The notes beneath the pieces were generated by a model, which ran no database searches, was not told the origin of the DNA, and saw only the letters and a list, made by a program, of their open reading frames with translations. Both the position numbers and the translations under genes were made by a program. Below, piece by piece: positions 34,778 through 46,692 of a stretch of DNA of 64,000 bases; position 1 is the stretch's first letter, and each line of letters starts with the position of its first letter. This DNA comes from Panicum virgatum (Eukaryota > Streptophyta > Magnoliopsida > Poales > Poaceae): NCBI RefSeq assembly GCF_016808335.1, contig NC_053149.1, positions 40,936,118-41,000,117 of the forward strand, read 5' to 3'.

Positions 34778-37361
34778 ATGGCCGGTAAAATTCCTAAACC
34801 TAGTGATGTTGATGCCGCCAACATCAGAAGGCCGACTATTCAACAACTTTCAGCCGAACATCAGAAGGCTCTTGATGACATCCAGAAGAAGATTAGAGAG
34901 GAGAAGGAGATCCAGAAGCTGGAGGAAGAAGCCATGAAGCAATACATCTCGCATTTCTCCATCGACCGTCAAGGGAAGGTCGCACCGGATGCCGCCTTCG
35001 ATGCTTCACAGTGTGAGGTACAATTCGATGAGAACGAACAACCTGCTCTTACTTCAGAAATAACTAATGCTATAGATGATGATGTTTCTTCTCATGTTAA
35101 TAATAAGTTGGAATTTATTGGTCAAAATATTCATAATATATTTGATGATCGCTTTAGCCGAATAGAATCACATCTTGGTATGAAGCCTATCGGTAGTGAT
35201 AATAATGCATCTACATCTAATACCGATAAGGCAATGAATGATTCGGCTAATTGCAAAAGTTCAACAAATAATGTTTTAGTAATTAATTCGGCTAACCAGC
35301 GTAATCGAATTAATTATAATTCAGCACCTCATGCAAATGTGCCACATGGAGCAGCAAGTTCGTTGCAGCATTCTACGCCGCCGAATTTTACTCAACATTA
35401 TGGCACACCTAATCGGCCTATGGCCGATGATTTTGGATCCGGCAGTATTAAAGATGAAGTGATTAAAATTTTTAGACAAACTTTTGGTATAGATCCAAAA
35501 GGTAGATGCCGATCCTATAAGAGACCATACACTGAAGAATATGAGCATGTTGCATATCCACAGGGTTTTAAAATTTCTGAATTTGTTAAATTCACTGGTA
35601 ATGATAGCAGAACTACATTAAAGCATATCAGCTAATTTATTATACAATGTGGTGAAGCTAGCACTAGTGATATTTATAAATTGAGGTTATTTCCTTTATC
35701 TCTATCGGGTGCTGTATTTACTTGGTTTATTTCATTGCCACCCAATTCAGTTCACACATGGGTTGATTTAGAGTAGAAATTCCATGATTATTTATTTAAT
35801 GGTGAATCTGAATTGAATTTATCACATCTTACATCGGTTAAGCAAAAGATACATGAAAGTGTTGCTGAATATATTAGAAGATTTAGAGACATTAGAAACC
35901 GATGCTATAGTTTGATAATTTCTGATAGAGACTTGGCTGATCTAACTTTTGCTGGTTTACTTGATTTTCATAAAGAAAAGCTAGATGGACAAGAATTTCT
36001 AGATGTTAGTCAAGTTCTGCAAAAGGCTCTGACTAATGAAAGCCGAGCTAAAGAAGCTTTGCAAAAAATCCAATGGAAAGTCTAATCGTCCTGTTTATGT
36101 CCTTGGTTGTGAATCAAATTGTTCGGACGATGAAGACAATAATGTTTATGCTGCTGAATTTGCTTGGCCTTCTAATAAGAAATCTTGCATTTGCGGTTCT
36201 CTCAAGCCGATTCAGAAAAATCGGCAAGATAATATTAAGTTTACTTTTGATGTATCCAAATGTGATCGCATATTTGATGAGTTAAATAAATTAGGATACA
36301 TCAAATTGTCTTATGTTATTCCGCCGCTTGAGGAATTAAAGCGGCGTGCTTATTGCAAGTGGCACAATTTATTTTCTCATACAACCAATGATTGCAATGT
36401 GTTTAGAAGGCAAATTTAATCGGCCGTTAATGAAGGACGATTGGTTTTTCCACAAATACAAATTGATAACAATCCTTTCCCTATGCATACTGTTGACTTA
36501 CAGAATCCTAAGATTTTAATTCGGCCAAATCAAGCCGAATCAACAAAGGGAAAGAATGTGGTCATTGGCGAACGAAGATCTGAACAGAAGAAGAAGTCCC
36601 TTAATGCTTCATCAGAAAATTCAACACTCGGGGGGCAAGATCAAAAGAAGGGCTGAAAGTCTGTACAGAATGGTCTGACTGGTCCCTCTGGAGGTTCAAT
36701 GCTCGAGGGGCATGAGCAGCGAAAAAAGGACGGGTCTGCATAGACCGGTCTGACCGGCGGTCCTTCTGAGAGCTCTGGAAAAAATTCCAGAAACGCCAAA
36801 AAGAAAAGGCCGAGTTTCAAGCAACTCTTGGCCAAGTATGAAGTGAAAGGAGCTACTCAGAAACAAAAGAAGCGACTAGATCAAGATAAAGGTACAAATC
36901 CATCATCAGAGCATCGTGAGCAATCGGCTTCTCATGTGCAACAAGGTAATAACACTTTTGCGCCATATTCATTTGGTGGGACGGTTGCTCCATGGTTCTG
37001 GTCATATTCTTACTATTACACACCTTTGGATTATAGTAGAATGTATATGCGTCCATATTATATTCAATATTCTTCTACATATCCAAGTTATGGTGCCTCT
37101 CAAAGACCGATTGTTGCTAGCAATAATCTGGTCAAAAGCAAACCTAATTGCAGCAAGGAGGGTGAGAAAGATATGAAGCAAGACAACCAGTATTTACAGC
37201 CGATGTGGTATCTCTCAGACTTGTCTCACACCCAAAAGAGAAGGCTGCAGCGGATGCGCAAAAAGGAGTCTATGGAGCAGCAAACAGAGGTTGTAGCAGC
37301 AAGGTCGATGATCATGAAGCAGGTATGGAGGCCTAAGCAAGTTGTTTCGTCATCAGCTTGA
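34778..37361 (+). pseudogene. Gag of element C, decayed
   Basis: From ATG 34778 (MAGKIPKPSDVDAANIRRPT) a coiled, charged N-terminus leads into a Tat-type capsid: FRQTFGIDPKGRCRSYKRPY, ISEFVKFTGNDS and AEYIRRFRDIRNRCYS. After a frameshift near 36065 the frame continues with CKWHNLFSHTTNDC (knuckle-like) and ends in WYLSDLSHTQKRRLQRMRKK at 37361. The layout parallels the B gag, including the QKRRxQRxR block, so the two are homologous. Stops at 35633, 35774, 36417 and 36654 interrupt it. Confidence 0.85.
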
Positions 37362-37502
37362 AGAAGGAGCAAGATATGACCGATAGAGTTTATCACCCTT
37401 AGAACAAAATATGGCCGATGCATGTTTATCATCGTCCTTAGACAATTTTGGTCCATAGCCTTATTTTTTGGCATGCTAGCATCACCAAAAATAGGGGGCA
37501 TA

Positions 37503-38088
37503 TGTTGACGAACAAAATTGGCACTGGTCGAACAGACAAGTCTGACCGGTGTCTGCGAGCGGTCTGACCGGTCTGGACCATGTAACCGGTCTGGCAACAC
37601 CGACCGGTTTGACCGGTGGTTCTGACCGATCAGACAGGTCTAACTGGAATCCGAGTACAACTGGGACTCTTTGTAGATTTAGATCTATAATAGGATTCCT
37701 TGCGGGATAAGTCCACCCCACCCTATAAATATAAAGGGTCACGGCCGATTGAGGGTATCCAATCAATCAATCAATACAACTTTTATCTTTTTATTTTCTC
37801 TTGCCCTAGCTTTTCCAATCTACTACTTTCTGTTCTTCCTTCGTCTCTATGGCGATTGAAGGCGTTCTAGGTGGCCTGCAAACCCTAGAACACCCCTGCA
37901 TGCGCCTGCCCCAACGGGTCTTCCCGGGCTAGCATTCGAAGGTTTCGTCACTGTTCCTGTCGGCGGTGACCGGTCTGACTGCTCCTTGAGACCAGTCTGA
38001 CCGGTCTGTGTGGTGGCACTACATCGCGCGCCTCTGCTCGCTGCACGTTCGAGTGCGTTCGTGTGTTGGCCGTGATTTAGCGTCAACA
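37503..38088 (+). repeat. 3' LTR of element C
   Basis: 586 bp, preceded by the purine tract AAAAATAGGGGGCATA and followed by target duplicate GGGCC. Confidence 0.93.
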
Positions 38089-38093
38089 GGGCC

Positions 38094-38876
38094 ATAAGTA
38101 CTTTGAACAAATGTTGAATATTTGTGTAATATCAAGTACTTGTTTTGTGATAGGATTATGCGATCCTTTGATGTGTCGAGTAATTGTACTCGGAAGGCAT
38201 GAGTATTGGCAGCATCGTGCCTGCTCGATTTTGGTAATGGATATGAATAATTGTATCCATAGGTGCCTTAAGAGGCAGAGTATTCTTTAATAGGGTTGAG
38301 TTATATGGTTCTTAGTTAGAACTCTAGTGCTGACTGGTTAGGATTGAATCTCGCAGGATTAACCAAGTGGGAAAGCATTTTAAAGGAGTGTATTTTAAGT
38401 CGTAGCTTAATGCAAATTTTCTTTAAAAGGAAATGCGTAAGTTAGAGCGGAGCTCTTATGGACTCGATTGTCCATTCAAATAAGGAGAACTCTTTTTCGA
38501 GTTCTTTAGGAGTATTAAAAGATGTTCTTTGATAGATAAGTGAACAGGAGACTCTCGACAACTACTCAAAGTACTAAGGGAGGACATAACTCTTTTGCTA
38601 TCTCGAGCAAGCGAGTAACACCCGTCAAGTACTCGAGGCAAAAAGGGTTCCATAGTTAAGATTTCCTTAGTAGTCTAAGCAAGCAGGAGGCTCGTGTCAA
38701 CCTATTTTAGAGTATCAAGAACTCCCTTTTTTTATGTTCCTTAGGGAATTTTCAAAGTTTGACCGATTAGGATAGACCTCGTTTGGTCACCCAAGTAGCA
38801 TACAACTTTTTATTAAGTCATCCCAGACTACTCGATGCAACGAGTAGCATGTCCTATACCAGGACTGGATTGATTT
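38094..38876. other. Element A interior, no gene seen
   Basis: Element A sequence between C and the gag-like frame. No coding frame recognised. Confidence 0.5.
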
Positions 38877-40499
38877 CTAAAATGGAACTGTTAGGACGTC
38901 GACTGGGAGACGATCTTCTGCTGGGTGTTGCTCTTCCAATTGCATAGTAACTATTACTGCTGGAGGAGGTGCAGGCGGATCTTGCTTGGTAGTAGCTTGG
39001 GCTTCTGTGATCGTGGGAGGACTAGTTTCCATATTTTCGGAAAGATACGCGTCGAAATCATTAGAATTGTAGTCGTCGAGGTTGAGACGCTCCGTGGAGT
39101 CATCCTTAGGTTCATGGACTTCGGAGATGCGAACCATGAGGATTTCATGGCAAAGGTCTTGAATTTCTTGGTCTTGTTTACTTGAGGGTGGGTCTAGTGG
39201 AGTGCTCTACTGAAAGGGAAGATCTGTTGGCTGAGAGCCGGAGGCGTTAGGATCTTGTGTCTCCTTCAGACGCATTGTCCGCCCTTGCGGTGTTGCATAT
39301 ATGACCAAGTTTGGGAGGGAGTCCTGATCGGACTTGGAATTCTTAGTCGAGTTGGACTCGACTTCTTTGCTGTATTGGGTTAGGTCGTCCAGCTCGTCTT
39401 CTGAGTTGGAAGAGTACTCGGAGTCGGAATCGGTTAGTCCACCGATTTTAGTGTATGTGTGCTTTGGGTGAGCGAGAAGCGGAATGCCCATCTCTACGCG
39501 GAGGGCGTTCTAGTTCATCCAATATAGCCATGATTGCGTGGGAGTTAGTCCTACAGGCTCTTCGATCCATGGTTTGTCAAAAATCGACTTGGTGGGCTTT
39601 TCTGTAGCTTTGGATTTTCCCTTTTTAAGCTTAGTCAGTTCCCATAGGGCGTCAGCATTCTGGGGTGGATGGGCCATAGCTTCCATGAACAAGTCGACGT
39701 TGTCAGACCAGTCTTCGAGATCATCGAATGGTTCAAAGTTGTCGAGGCTGTTCATGAATTGATCAAAGTCCTGATCGAATAAGGATTCGGTTTGTTCGGG
39801 ATTCTGACTGTGAGCAGGTTTCGGTGAAGGGTTCTGAGGTTTCCTGGAGAAAGACAGACCCATTCAAACAAGTCGGGGGTTTGTCCTTCCAGATCTCCCG
39901 CAGATTCCTTCTTCTGATTTCTGTTTCTTGTTCTGTAGAGTCCTTTCAACCATCTTAATGCAGTCGACGAGCATGGAATCTACTCGATCAATCCCTGAGA
40001 GTATATCACCCGACCGTTCCTGTGGTGGGTTCGATGCTTCTGGGTTCTACTGTGATTTAGATGAGCCAAGGGCGGATTCTGAAAGTTTGATGCATCCCTC
40101 TATTGATCGTGAAACTTGATATACTCCATTGAGTAGTTCTGAGTTGTTGATCCTGGGGCGTTTGATTGACTTGAGATAAGTCACGTACTTTCCGAGAGTT
40201 TCGGAAAAGTGGGGTTTTTCGGAGTCAGAATTTGTATCGAACTCGACTGGCCCGAGAGATCGAGTCGGAGTTGACACGTTTTCTACTTTATCTGAACTGA
40301 GCTCGAGTATAGCTCTTTTTTCGTCGAGATTAGCGATCTTGCAGACGTCGACGGGTTGGAGGGTGGCTTTCGGTTTAGGCGAGTTGGGCGTGACAAAGTG
40401 GCTGGAGAAGCCGCCCGATCCGTCAGCCGTGCAGGCTCAGGAACCGAAAACAAGGGTTGTGCCCTCAGGCACGTTGTTGGCGTCGCTTGATCCGGCCAT
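38877..40499 (-). pseudogene. Gag-like frame of element A, decayed
   Basis: One minus-strand frame from ATG 40499 (MAGSSDANNVPEGTTLVFGS) to 38877, broken by about five in-frame stops. The pieces are acidic and rich in Ser, Asp and Glu (FDQDFDQFMNSLDNFEPFDD and SDSEYSSNSEDELDDL). It occupies the gag position next to the PBS, but I see no canonical capsid motif or CCHC knuckle. It may be the specialised first ORF of a non-autonomous family. Confidence 0.6.
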
Positions 40500-40524
40500 C
40501 GAATTCGCCGATGAACTCGCCGAA

Positions 40525-40543
40525 CCCCCTACCTGGCGCGCAA
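40525..40543 (-). other. Primer-binding site of element A
   Basis: The minus strand reads TTGCGCGCCAGGTAGGGGG just inside the right LTR, a common plant gypsy PBS form. This makes the right LTR the 5' LTR. Confidence 0.7.
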
Positions 40544-40545
40544 GC

Positions 40546-40970
40546 TGTCGGTGTTTACCGCCAAGTCTGCTCAGGGATATCCTTAACAGTAAGGTTTGTA
40601 GGTAGGGATCGACTGCTCTGGAACTCGATGGTGCAAAGAACACAAAGATTTATATAGGTTCGGGCCGCGAGTTGCGTAATACCGTACATCTAGTGTGGTT
40701 GTTTGTATTGCCTTAGGTGTTGATGTTGTTTCGAGAGGGTCACTGCCCGTCCTTATATATCCGGGGGGACAGGGTTACATGGAAAGTCCAGCCGAATACA
40801 GTTGGAGTCCTACTACAACACAATCGGGTAGTTTTTTTTTACTGCAGCTAGTTCTACGCCTATTCGGGTAGTTACAAGAGAAGTAAGGTACATCCATGAG
40901 CTATTTCTTACTCTAGAACATTCTATGTCTATAAGCAGTCCCGCTGCCAACTGTTGCCCCGGGTCTGACA
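40546..40970 (-). repeat. 5' LTR of element A
   Basis: 425 bp, starts TGTCGGTGTT on the plus strand, ends TCTGACA, then GCTCT. Confidence 0.95.
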
Positions 40971-41250
40971 GCTCTAGCTAGCATCAGTGGATCATAATCT
41001 AAAAAAAAAGCATCAATGGATCATTCCGTGTGCCAACCGGGAGGCCCCTAACATACTAGAGCTTATTAAGGGTGTCACAATTTCCCAAACGTGGACCCCA
41101 AATACCTAACCTCTAGTTCGGATAGGAATCTGAGAAACCCGAATTTAGGTACTCGAAATACCCAAAATAAACCAGCAGCCCAATACTATCAGGACTATCA
41201 GCAGCCCAGTAACCATCTGACCCTAGCAGCCCAGTAACCCGAATTTAGCA
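40971..41250. repeat. Duplicated segment, copy 1, part 3
   Basis: Matches 59824-60095 from GCTCTAGCTAGCATCAGTGG. From 41067 it contains the left end of the same hAT element that is full-length in copy 2. Similarity stops near 41250, so this hAT copy is truncated. Confidence 0.92.
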
Positions 41251-42278
41251 TGTGATTGACAAGCTTGCTGGGCTTGCACTTTCACCGAGATCACTTCTAC
41301 TTGTAGCTCGTGAGGACGACGGTGCAGGGCCGCGCACGCGCGTGATGATGCATGATGACGAAGGTGGCGCCGTGCGCCGCGTTCCTTTATTTACACACAC
41401 AAAGATATATAGGAAGGGGAGGGGCCATGCGACCTGATCCGGAGTTCCGGACCCGGCCCGGTCGTCATGCATAGAGTCCGTGTCCGTCCCGGCTACCGTC
41501 TAGAACGCGTATACGCAGATGAGTACGAGTATAGCTACGCGCGGCCTCGCGGTGCCGACGCGCGCTGATCTCATCAGCTGGCTCCTGGTAGCTAGGAATC
41601 CCCCGCCCGACCCGACGCGCGTCACATCTCTTCTCGCGTACCGCGGGTAAGGTGCTGGCTCGGCGAAGAGGAGAGCTCGCCGATCGTAAATCCGGTTGCT
41701 GTACGCGGAAGGTGGCTCGCTCTGCAAGAGGAAATTTGGAAAAAGGGCGAAGGGCGATAGCCAATGGAGTCTCAGGGAAGTCGATACGCCAAGCCGTCAC
41801 AAGATGTGGCGGTCGCTGTACGCGGAGGGTGGATCGCTCCGACAAGAGCTCACTCTTCATCGAACCATCACCTTTTGTTTCTATTGATATTGAAATTCTG
41901 CAAGAGGAAAATTGGAAAGAGGGCGATAGCCGATGGAGTCCCAGAAAAGTCGATACGCCAAGCCGTCACAAGATGTGGAGCGACGGGAAGGCACGGATCA
42001 GACTAAAGGGTGATGACATAAGATCCATGTGTCCGATTACTTTTGAATACTTTTAAAAATATAGTGGACTAACATAGTACTCATATGTTGTTACGAGTAA
42101 TATAATAAATCTATATAATACCATCAATTTTTTTGTTCATCCATATCATGTACATACTGTGCCATGATTGTGAGAGATGTTGATTGCCTATGTTCCGATT
42201 GAGATTCCGATTGATTTGTCTAGGTTCGATTAGGATTTTGATTGACAGACCAAGAAAATATTGTTTGATTTACTAATA
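41251..42278. other. Intergenic, partial tandem duplication and decayed Helitron-like end
   Basis: GATAGCC-ATGGAGTC followed by TCGATACGCCAAGCCGTCAC occurs at 41756 and 41925 (spacing 169), each preceded by a CTGCAAGAGGAAA block. A degraded Helitron-type 3' end, minus strand, is visible at 42062-42100. No gene is supported. Confidence 0.5.
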
Positions 42279-42417
42279 CTAGCATAGTGCTCGTGCGTTG
42301 CTATGTGTAATATAATAGATCTACCTAATATTAACAACTTTATGACTAATACTAGCATAGTGCTCGTGCGTTGCTATGTGTAATATAATAGATCTACCTA
42401 ATATTAACAACTTTATG
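42272..42417. repeat. Duplicated 73-bp Helitron terminus
   Basis: ACTAATACTAGCATAGTGCT and the following 50 bases occur at 42272 and 42345 without visible change. Confidence 0.95.
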
Positions 42418-43111
42418 TTCGTTTACTCCGTTTAAAGGCTGTGTTGTGATCATGCAAGACACTGATTGTCCAGAATCTGATTTGGATTCCGATTGATTTG
42501 TCCAGCTTCCAATTATGATTCTGATTCATTTGTCCCGGTTTCAATTAGAATTTCGATTGACGAAAGGCAAGTCGGACTCGCATACGGGGTGGACTAAGGG
42601 CCACCTGTCAATGACACAAGACGTACCAAATCAAAATTTGAGGTGGAAATCTAACTCGCTTTAGAAATAGGTATATATAATATTGTCAGACCCAGGGCAG
42701 TGGGACTGCTCATAGGCATAGAATGTTCTAGAGTAAGGGATAGGGCATGGATGTACCTTACCTCTTTTATAACTACCCGAATAGGCGTAAAACTAGCTGT
42801 AGTACATGAAAACTACCCGACTAGGTTGTAGTAGGATTCCAACAGTACTCGGCTAGAACTTTCCATGTAACCATGTCCCCCAGAGTATATAAAGGCGGAC
42901 AGAGACCCTATCAAAACATCATAAACACCTAAGGCAATATAAGCAACTACACAGGACATAGAGTATTACGCACCTCGCGGCCCGAACCTGCCTAAATACT
43001 TGTGTTCCTTGCACCATCAAGTTCCATAGCTAGTCGATCCCTTGCCTACAATCCTACTGCTAAGGGTATCACTGAGCAGGCTTGGCGGCTAAACATCGAC
43101 AAATATAGAGA
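42279..43111 (-). mobile_element. Small Helitron, minus strand, containing a solo LTR
   Basis: The minus-strand 3' end reads GCAACGCACGAGCACTATG then CTAG (42282-42279 outer, 42355-42352 inner copy), followed by host T. The minus-strand 5' end reads TCTCTATATT at 43111 after a host A. The solo LTR (42684-43101) interrupts it ten bases inside that end. Without the LTR and one terminal copy it is about 340 bp. No genes. Confidence 0.65.
42684..43101 (+). mobile_element. Solo LTR of the element A family
   Basis: 418 bp, starts TGTCAGACCCAGG and ends CATCGACA, the reverse complement of the element A LTR with many substitutions. It is flanked by AATAT at 42679-42683 and 43102-43106. There is no internal sequence, so it arose by LTR-LTR recombination. 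Confidence 0.95.
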
Positions 43112-43687
43112 TACAATTCAAATTTGATTTAAAAAAAAATCTGAAAATGTACTTTTTTTTTTGGAATTTTTTTTTGTATTTATCGTAAACAACATGGTGG
43201 TCTAACGGAGTAAAAGCAACCAAAAAAACCTTTTAAATATTAATTGCCAACTTAACCCCTCTAATCAAATTGTGGCACATGTCATCCATATATGAACCGT
43301 TAGTTTGTTCTCCCTACCTCATCTCAGCAATCCATCCTAATACTAATTTAATCTTATCTTAAATAAATACAGTAAGGTGCGGAAGCTCCAATCTTTGTAT
43401 CAGAATGATTGAGATTCCGGCAGAACAACATACATGCGGCCCATCATCACTACAAAATACTTACGCGTGTGCTCTCTTCATGGATTACGTCACTACAAAA
43501 AAATGTTAGGGTTGAAGTACTCGACTCAAAGCCAAAAATAGGAACCCGAAACAAGTACCAAAATACTTACGCCGGTGCTCTCTTCATGGAGTGCCTCTTC
43601 GGCGCTGTCAACTTTAGGAGAGGCCCGACAATTAGTGCCTTGCCAACTCCAGCGCCCTTCTACCCCTGCGCGGCGCCCACACCCTTG
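43112..43687. other. Intergenic with a duplicated segment and CACTA-like ends
   Basis: ATACTTACGC-GGTGCTCTCTTCATGGA-type sequence occurs at 43459 and 43562. CACTACAAAA occurs at 43451 and 43491, the start motif of CACTA elements, but no matching right end was found. No gene. Confidence 0.4.
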
Positions 43688-43854
43688 CAGTGGCGGATGC
43701 AGGATTGGAGGCAAGGGGGGCTGAAACAATAGAGATGTTGATTTGTGTGAAGATTTAATGGTGATTTGGAAGTCTTGCTATAGTGTTTTACGTGTAATTA
43801 GGGGAGCTTAAGGGGGCTTGAGCCCCCCTAGCCCCCCTCCTGTATCCGCCCCTG
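43688..43854. mobile_element. hAT-type MITE
   Basis: 167 bp with inverted ends CAGTGGCGGATGCAGGA and CAGGGGCGGATACAGGA and an exact 8-bp target duplication CACCCTTG at 43680-43687 and 43855-43862. Confidence 0.95.
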
Positions 43855-44122
43855 CACCCTTGGAACTATTTGCCGGTGCAGTCTTTTGTGTGGAATAGTT
43901 TTGGCCCCCTTTAACGAGTCCAATGGGGTGGAAGGGACTCTTGATCCCACACCAGCATCATCCCCAGATGCTAAGTCCGTGGGGCCTTGTCCGCCGGACT
44001 TAAAAAAGCAAAATAGCTTGAGAAAAGCAACTCGATGAAATTTTGAAAGTAGTTGATTGCAAATAAAAAACTGGCTTACCTGCTGTCTGTTGACGGTCGT
44101 TAAGTGTAAAATATGACCATCA
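43855..44122. other. Intergenic, nothing recognised
   Basis: Short spacer between the hAT MITE and the plus-strand Helitron. Confidence 0.5.
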
Positions 44123-45965
44123 TCTATATTAATTAAAGAAGGAAAACCATACCTCTTACTCGCATATTTATATCACTAACCTAGCTCCATAATTGTTTTC
44201 GAAGAATTATTTTTTCAGAAGCACAAGTCCGGAATAAGAAGAAAACACTTCTTGAGTCCTATTAAATGAGCCCCGCCTATATTTTTATATGTTGATTGTT
44301 GAATAAGATAAGTACTATGTAAAACTGATTTCTTTCATGGGGCACTTCCAAAACAAAATGAAGTATGTAATGTTTTGGTTCTTCCTATAAATAGTCTTAG
44401 GCATGGGCAGAAAGCAGCATGGGTCCTTGCTCCAACAATTGCTAGAGCACCCCAGTTGTGAAATATTGAGTTGACAGCAGGAAGGCTTATTAAGGTGCCC
44501 TTTTTTTTCTTAAAATTTACTTTCTCCATATTGAGTCTGCATGTATAAATAGTATTGACCTAATTTTCATGTACCTGTTACTCAGCCCTATGTAATAAGC
44601 CATGTTGAGCCGATGCCCTCCATACTCCTGCCAGATTGGAAGTCTGCGAATGTCATGGGAAATAATGGTGCAAGGCAAATGGCAGCTTGATGGTGACCTG
44701 GTAGGAATTTTATGAGCTCGCTGGTTTAAATGGATAGGTGAAGGAGAAAAGTGATGTAAGTAGAGATTATATTACTTATCTGATATAAAAATAGTAAATG
44801 GGATTCAAGGGATTATTGTTCTGACCTTTTTTTTATTAGTCTTGGGATGTGCTATGATTTGAATTTGTTTATCCTATCTATAGTTTGACAGTGCTGAGAA
44901 CGTCATAGCTGTTGTCCAATGGTAGTATGTGTCAAAGAACGGATGTACGGTTCCTATTAGAACTTTCCATCTGTACCCTGCTATTGTCAAATATCTACTC
45001 TTTCATCTACTTCTAATTTCTTGAGCTGTTCTTTTTACAGCAAATGCATTTCTCTTACAGTGGCTTTGGATCAAGGAGGCTGAGGTGGTGGCAATTATTC
45101 CTTTTCCTTTGATAAGTATCAGCAAGCAGCGCTCTTTTCTTTTGGCTATTCTCATGCCTGAAAATAACAAACTTACTTTCAGAAAAAGGAATCAGTGGAC
45201 AAATTGATTTGTGATGGCTTTCTAATACTGTTTACTGTTTTATGGCAACTAGACACTTGAATGAGAACTATGGTATCTTCTTTTTTCCCGAAAGCAACTA
45301 CCATATCTTCTGGTGCCATGGAGGAGCTACACGCATTTAGGTGCCCGAAGGTTGGTGCAGAAGATTGAAGCTACAAGCATGCTACTACTGAGGAACATTG
45401 CTCTGGTGTCACAAAACAAAGCAGATTATTACCTGCACCAGATTTCCTAGGGGATGGAGCCGTGTTTCTCAGACCTGAACTCCAAAGCTCATTTTCTTGC
45501 AACGCCACATTTAGACCAGTTTTAAGATTACTGAAAACCAAATCGAAAGGACAGACTGCATAATGTGTTATTGGCATATTTGTAAAAAAAAAAAGTGGTT
45601 TGAAGATGTTGTACACTAAACTATAAGCACATTTTCATCAGAAAAAAGAAGGTAAGAGAATCATTGTCTCAAGAATGCTGAGAAGATAGAGGGCTTGTCG
45701 ATATATGGTCATCCTCTTCTAGAGGAAGAGTTATGTTGTTGATTGGTGAACTGGTGATTGAGTTTGTTGTAGAATATCTTGTTATACTTAGATAGGTTTG
45801 ATGTAATAATATCTTGCCGGTACATTCGTGGTTTGTGGGAAGGACAATGGTGCACTGTCGGGATCTATTTATCGCAATCTTTGATGAATTATTATTTGTT
45901 GATAGATTTACATCAGTTTACATTTAATTTTTTATTCCCGTAGCAACGCACAGACATTCAACTAG
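44123..45965 (+). mobile_element. Helitron, plus strand, 1.84 kb
   Basis: Starts TCTATATTAATTAAAG after host A44122, matching the plant consensus TCTMTAYTA. It ends CCGTAGCAACGCACAGACAT, a short spacer and CTAG at 45962-45965 before host T45966. No RepHel. Exon-like islands occur at 44600-44690, 44882-44925 and 45060-45110 (T-rich tract then CAG), suggesting captured gene pieces, but I cannot name the source genes. Confidence 0.7.
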
Positions 45966-45993
45966 TAGAATCAAACATCAGACCCGTAGTCCT

Positions 45994-46235
45994 GGCCCTT
46001 GTTTAGTTGCATCCAAAATTACAAAACTTTACAAGATTCCCCATCACATCGAATCTTTGAATGCATGCATGAAGTATTAAATGTAGCTAAACAAAATAAC
46101 TAATTACACAGCTTGTCTGTAATTTGCGAGACGAATCTTTCGAGCCTAGTTAACCCATGATCAGATAATAATTACCAAATACAAACGAAAGTACTACAAT
46201 GTCAAAATTCCAAAAGTTTTTCAACTAAACAAGCC
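45994..46235. mobile_element. MITE with GGC-TTGTTTAGTTG inverted ends
   Basis: 242 bp. The left end GGCCCTTGTTTAGTTG and right end (reverse) GGCTTGTTTAGTTG are inverted. The interior contains the ACGAATCTTTCGAGCCTAGT block typical of a very abundant grass MITE. The target duplication is unclear, so I do not assign a superfamily. Confidence 0.75.
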
Positions 46236-46380
46236 TGACCTACGTCTTCTCGGTTGCCATACGGCATGTACGATTGGCCTCCACTCAATTCTGGCCCATG
46301 AGTTTGCTAACGGCCCATCCTTCCGGCACTGACGAACGGTTCATGAGGTCCACCGGTCGGAACTTGCTATGGTTTCCTTC

Positions 46381-46388
46381 TTTATAAC
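46381..46388 (+). promoter_or_regulatory. TATA box of the gene at 46693
   Basis: TTTATAAC at 46381 lies upstream of a pyrimidine-rich leader. A leader intron from about 46514 (GGTGCGT) to 46634 (CACAG) is plausible. Confidence 0.5.
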
Positions 46389-46692
46389 CATCCCTCCGCC
46401 CTTTTACCCTCGGACTCCGCTGCCGCCGCTTCGTCCTCTACCTCCGACTCCGCCGCCGCCGCCTTCGCCCAACACAATCAACTTCTAATCCCACGCTCCA
46501 TCTTCGACTTTCGGGTGCGTTCCTTTAGATTTCCTCCTCGTCTTCTGTTGTCCTCGATTCAGATCTTGCAATAGTAGGATTGGCCCTGACTGATTTTTAT
46601 ATTTGACAAACGATTCTTCTTGGATAATTCACAGAGATCAACAAGGTCCAAGAGATCTCCGGTTGGTGACTACTAGAGAACAAGAAGCAAGG

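Larger units (their letters stand above)
34158..38088 (+). mobile_element. LTR retrotransposon C (gag-only gypsy), nested in A
   Basis: LTRs 34158-34742 and 37503-38088 are flanked by GGGCC (34153-34157 and 38089-38093). The first LTR starts TATTGATG where the second starts TGTTGACG. It inserted only 22 bp of element A away from B. It has a PBS and a Tat-type gag but no protease, RT or integrase. The LTRs differ by about 3.6% by eye, so it is older than B. Its LTR shares a promoter block with element E, a plausible helper family. Confidence 0.93.
16482..40970 (-). mobile_element. LTR retrotransposon A (Ty3/gypsy Tat-like, non-autonomous), carrying nested B and C
   Basis: LTRs at 16482-16897 and 40546-40970 start TGTCGG or end in ACA and are flanked by GCTCT (16477-16481 and 40971-40975), with the unoccupied GCTCT at 59824 in the duplicate. 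The PBS adjoins the right LTR and the purine tract adjoins the left LTR, so transcription runs on the minus strand. Without B and C it is about 7.9 kb. It encodes a gag-like frame (40499-38877) and an antisense Transposase_28-like gene (18591-21444) but no protease, RT or integrase. That layout resembles non-autonomous Dasheng-type partners of RIRE2 in rice. Family identity is inferred from layout. Confidence 0.9.
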
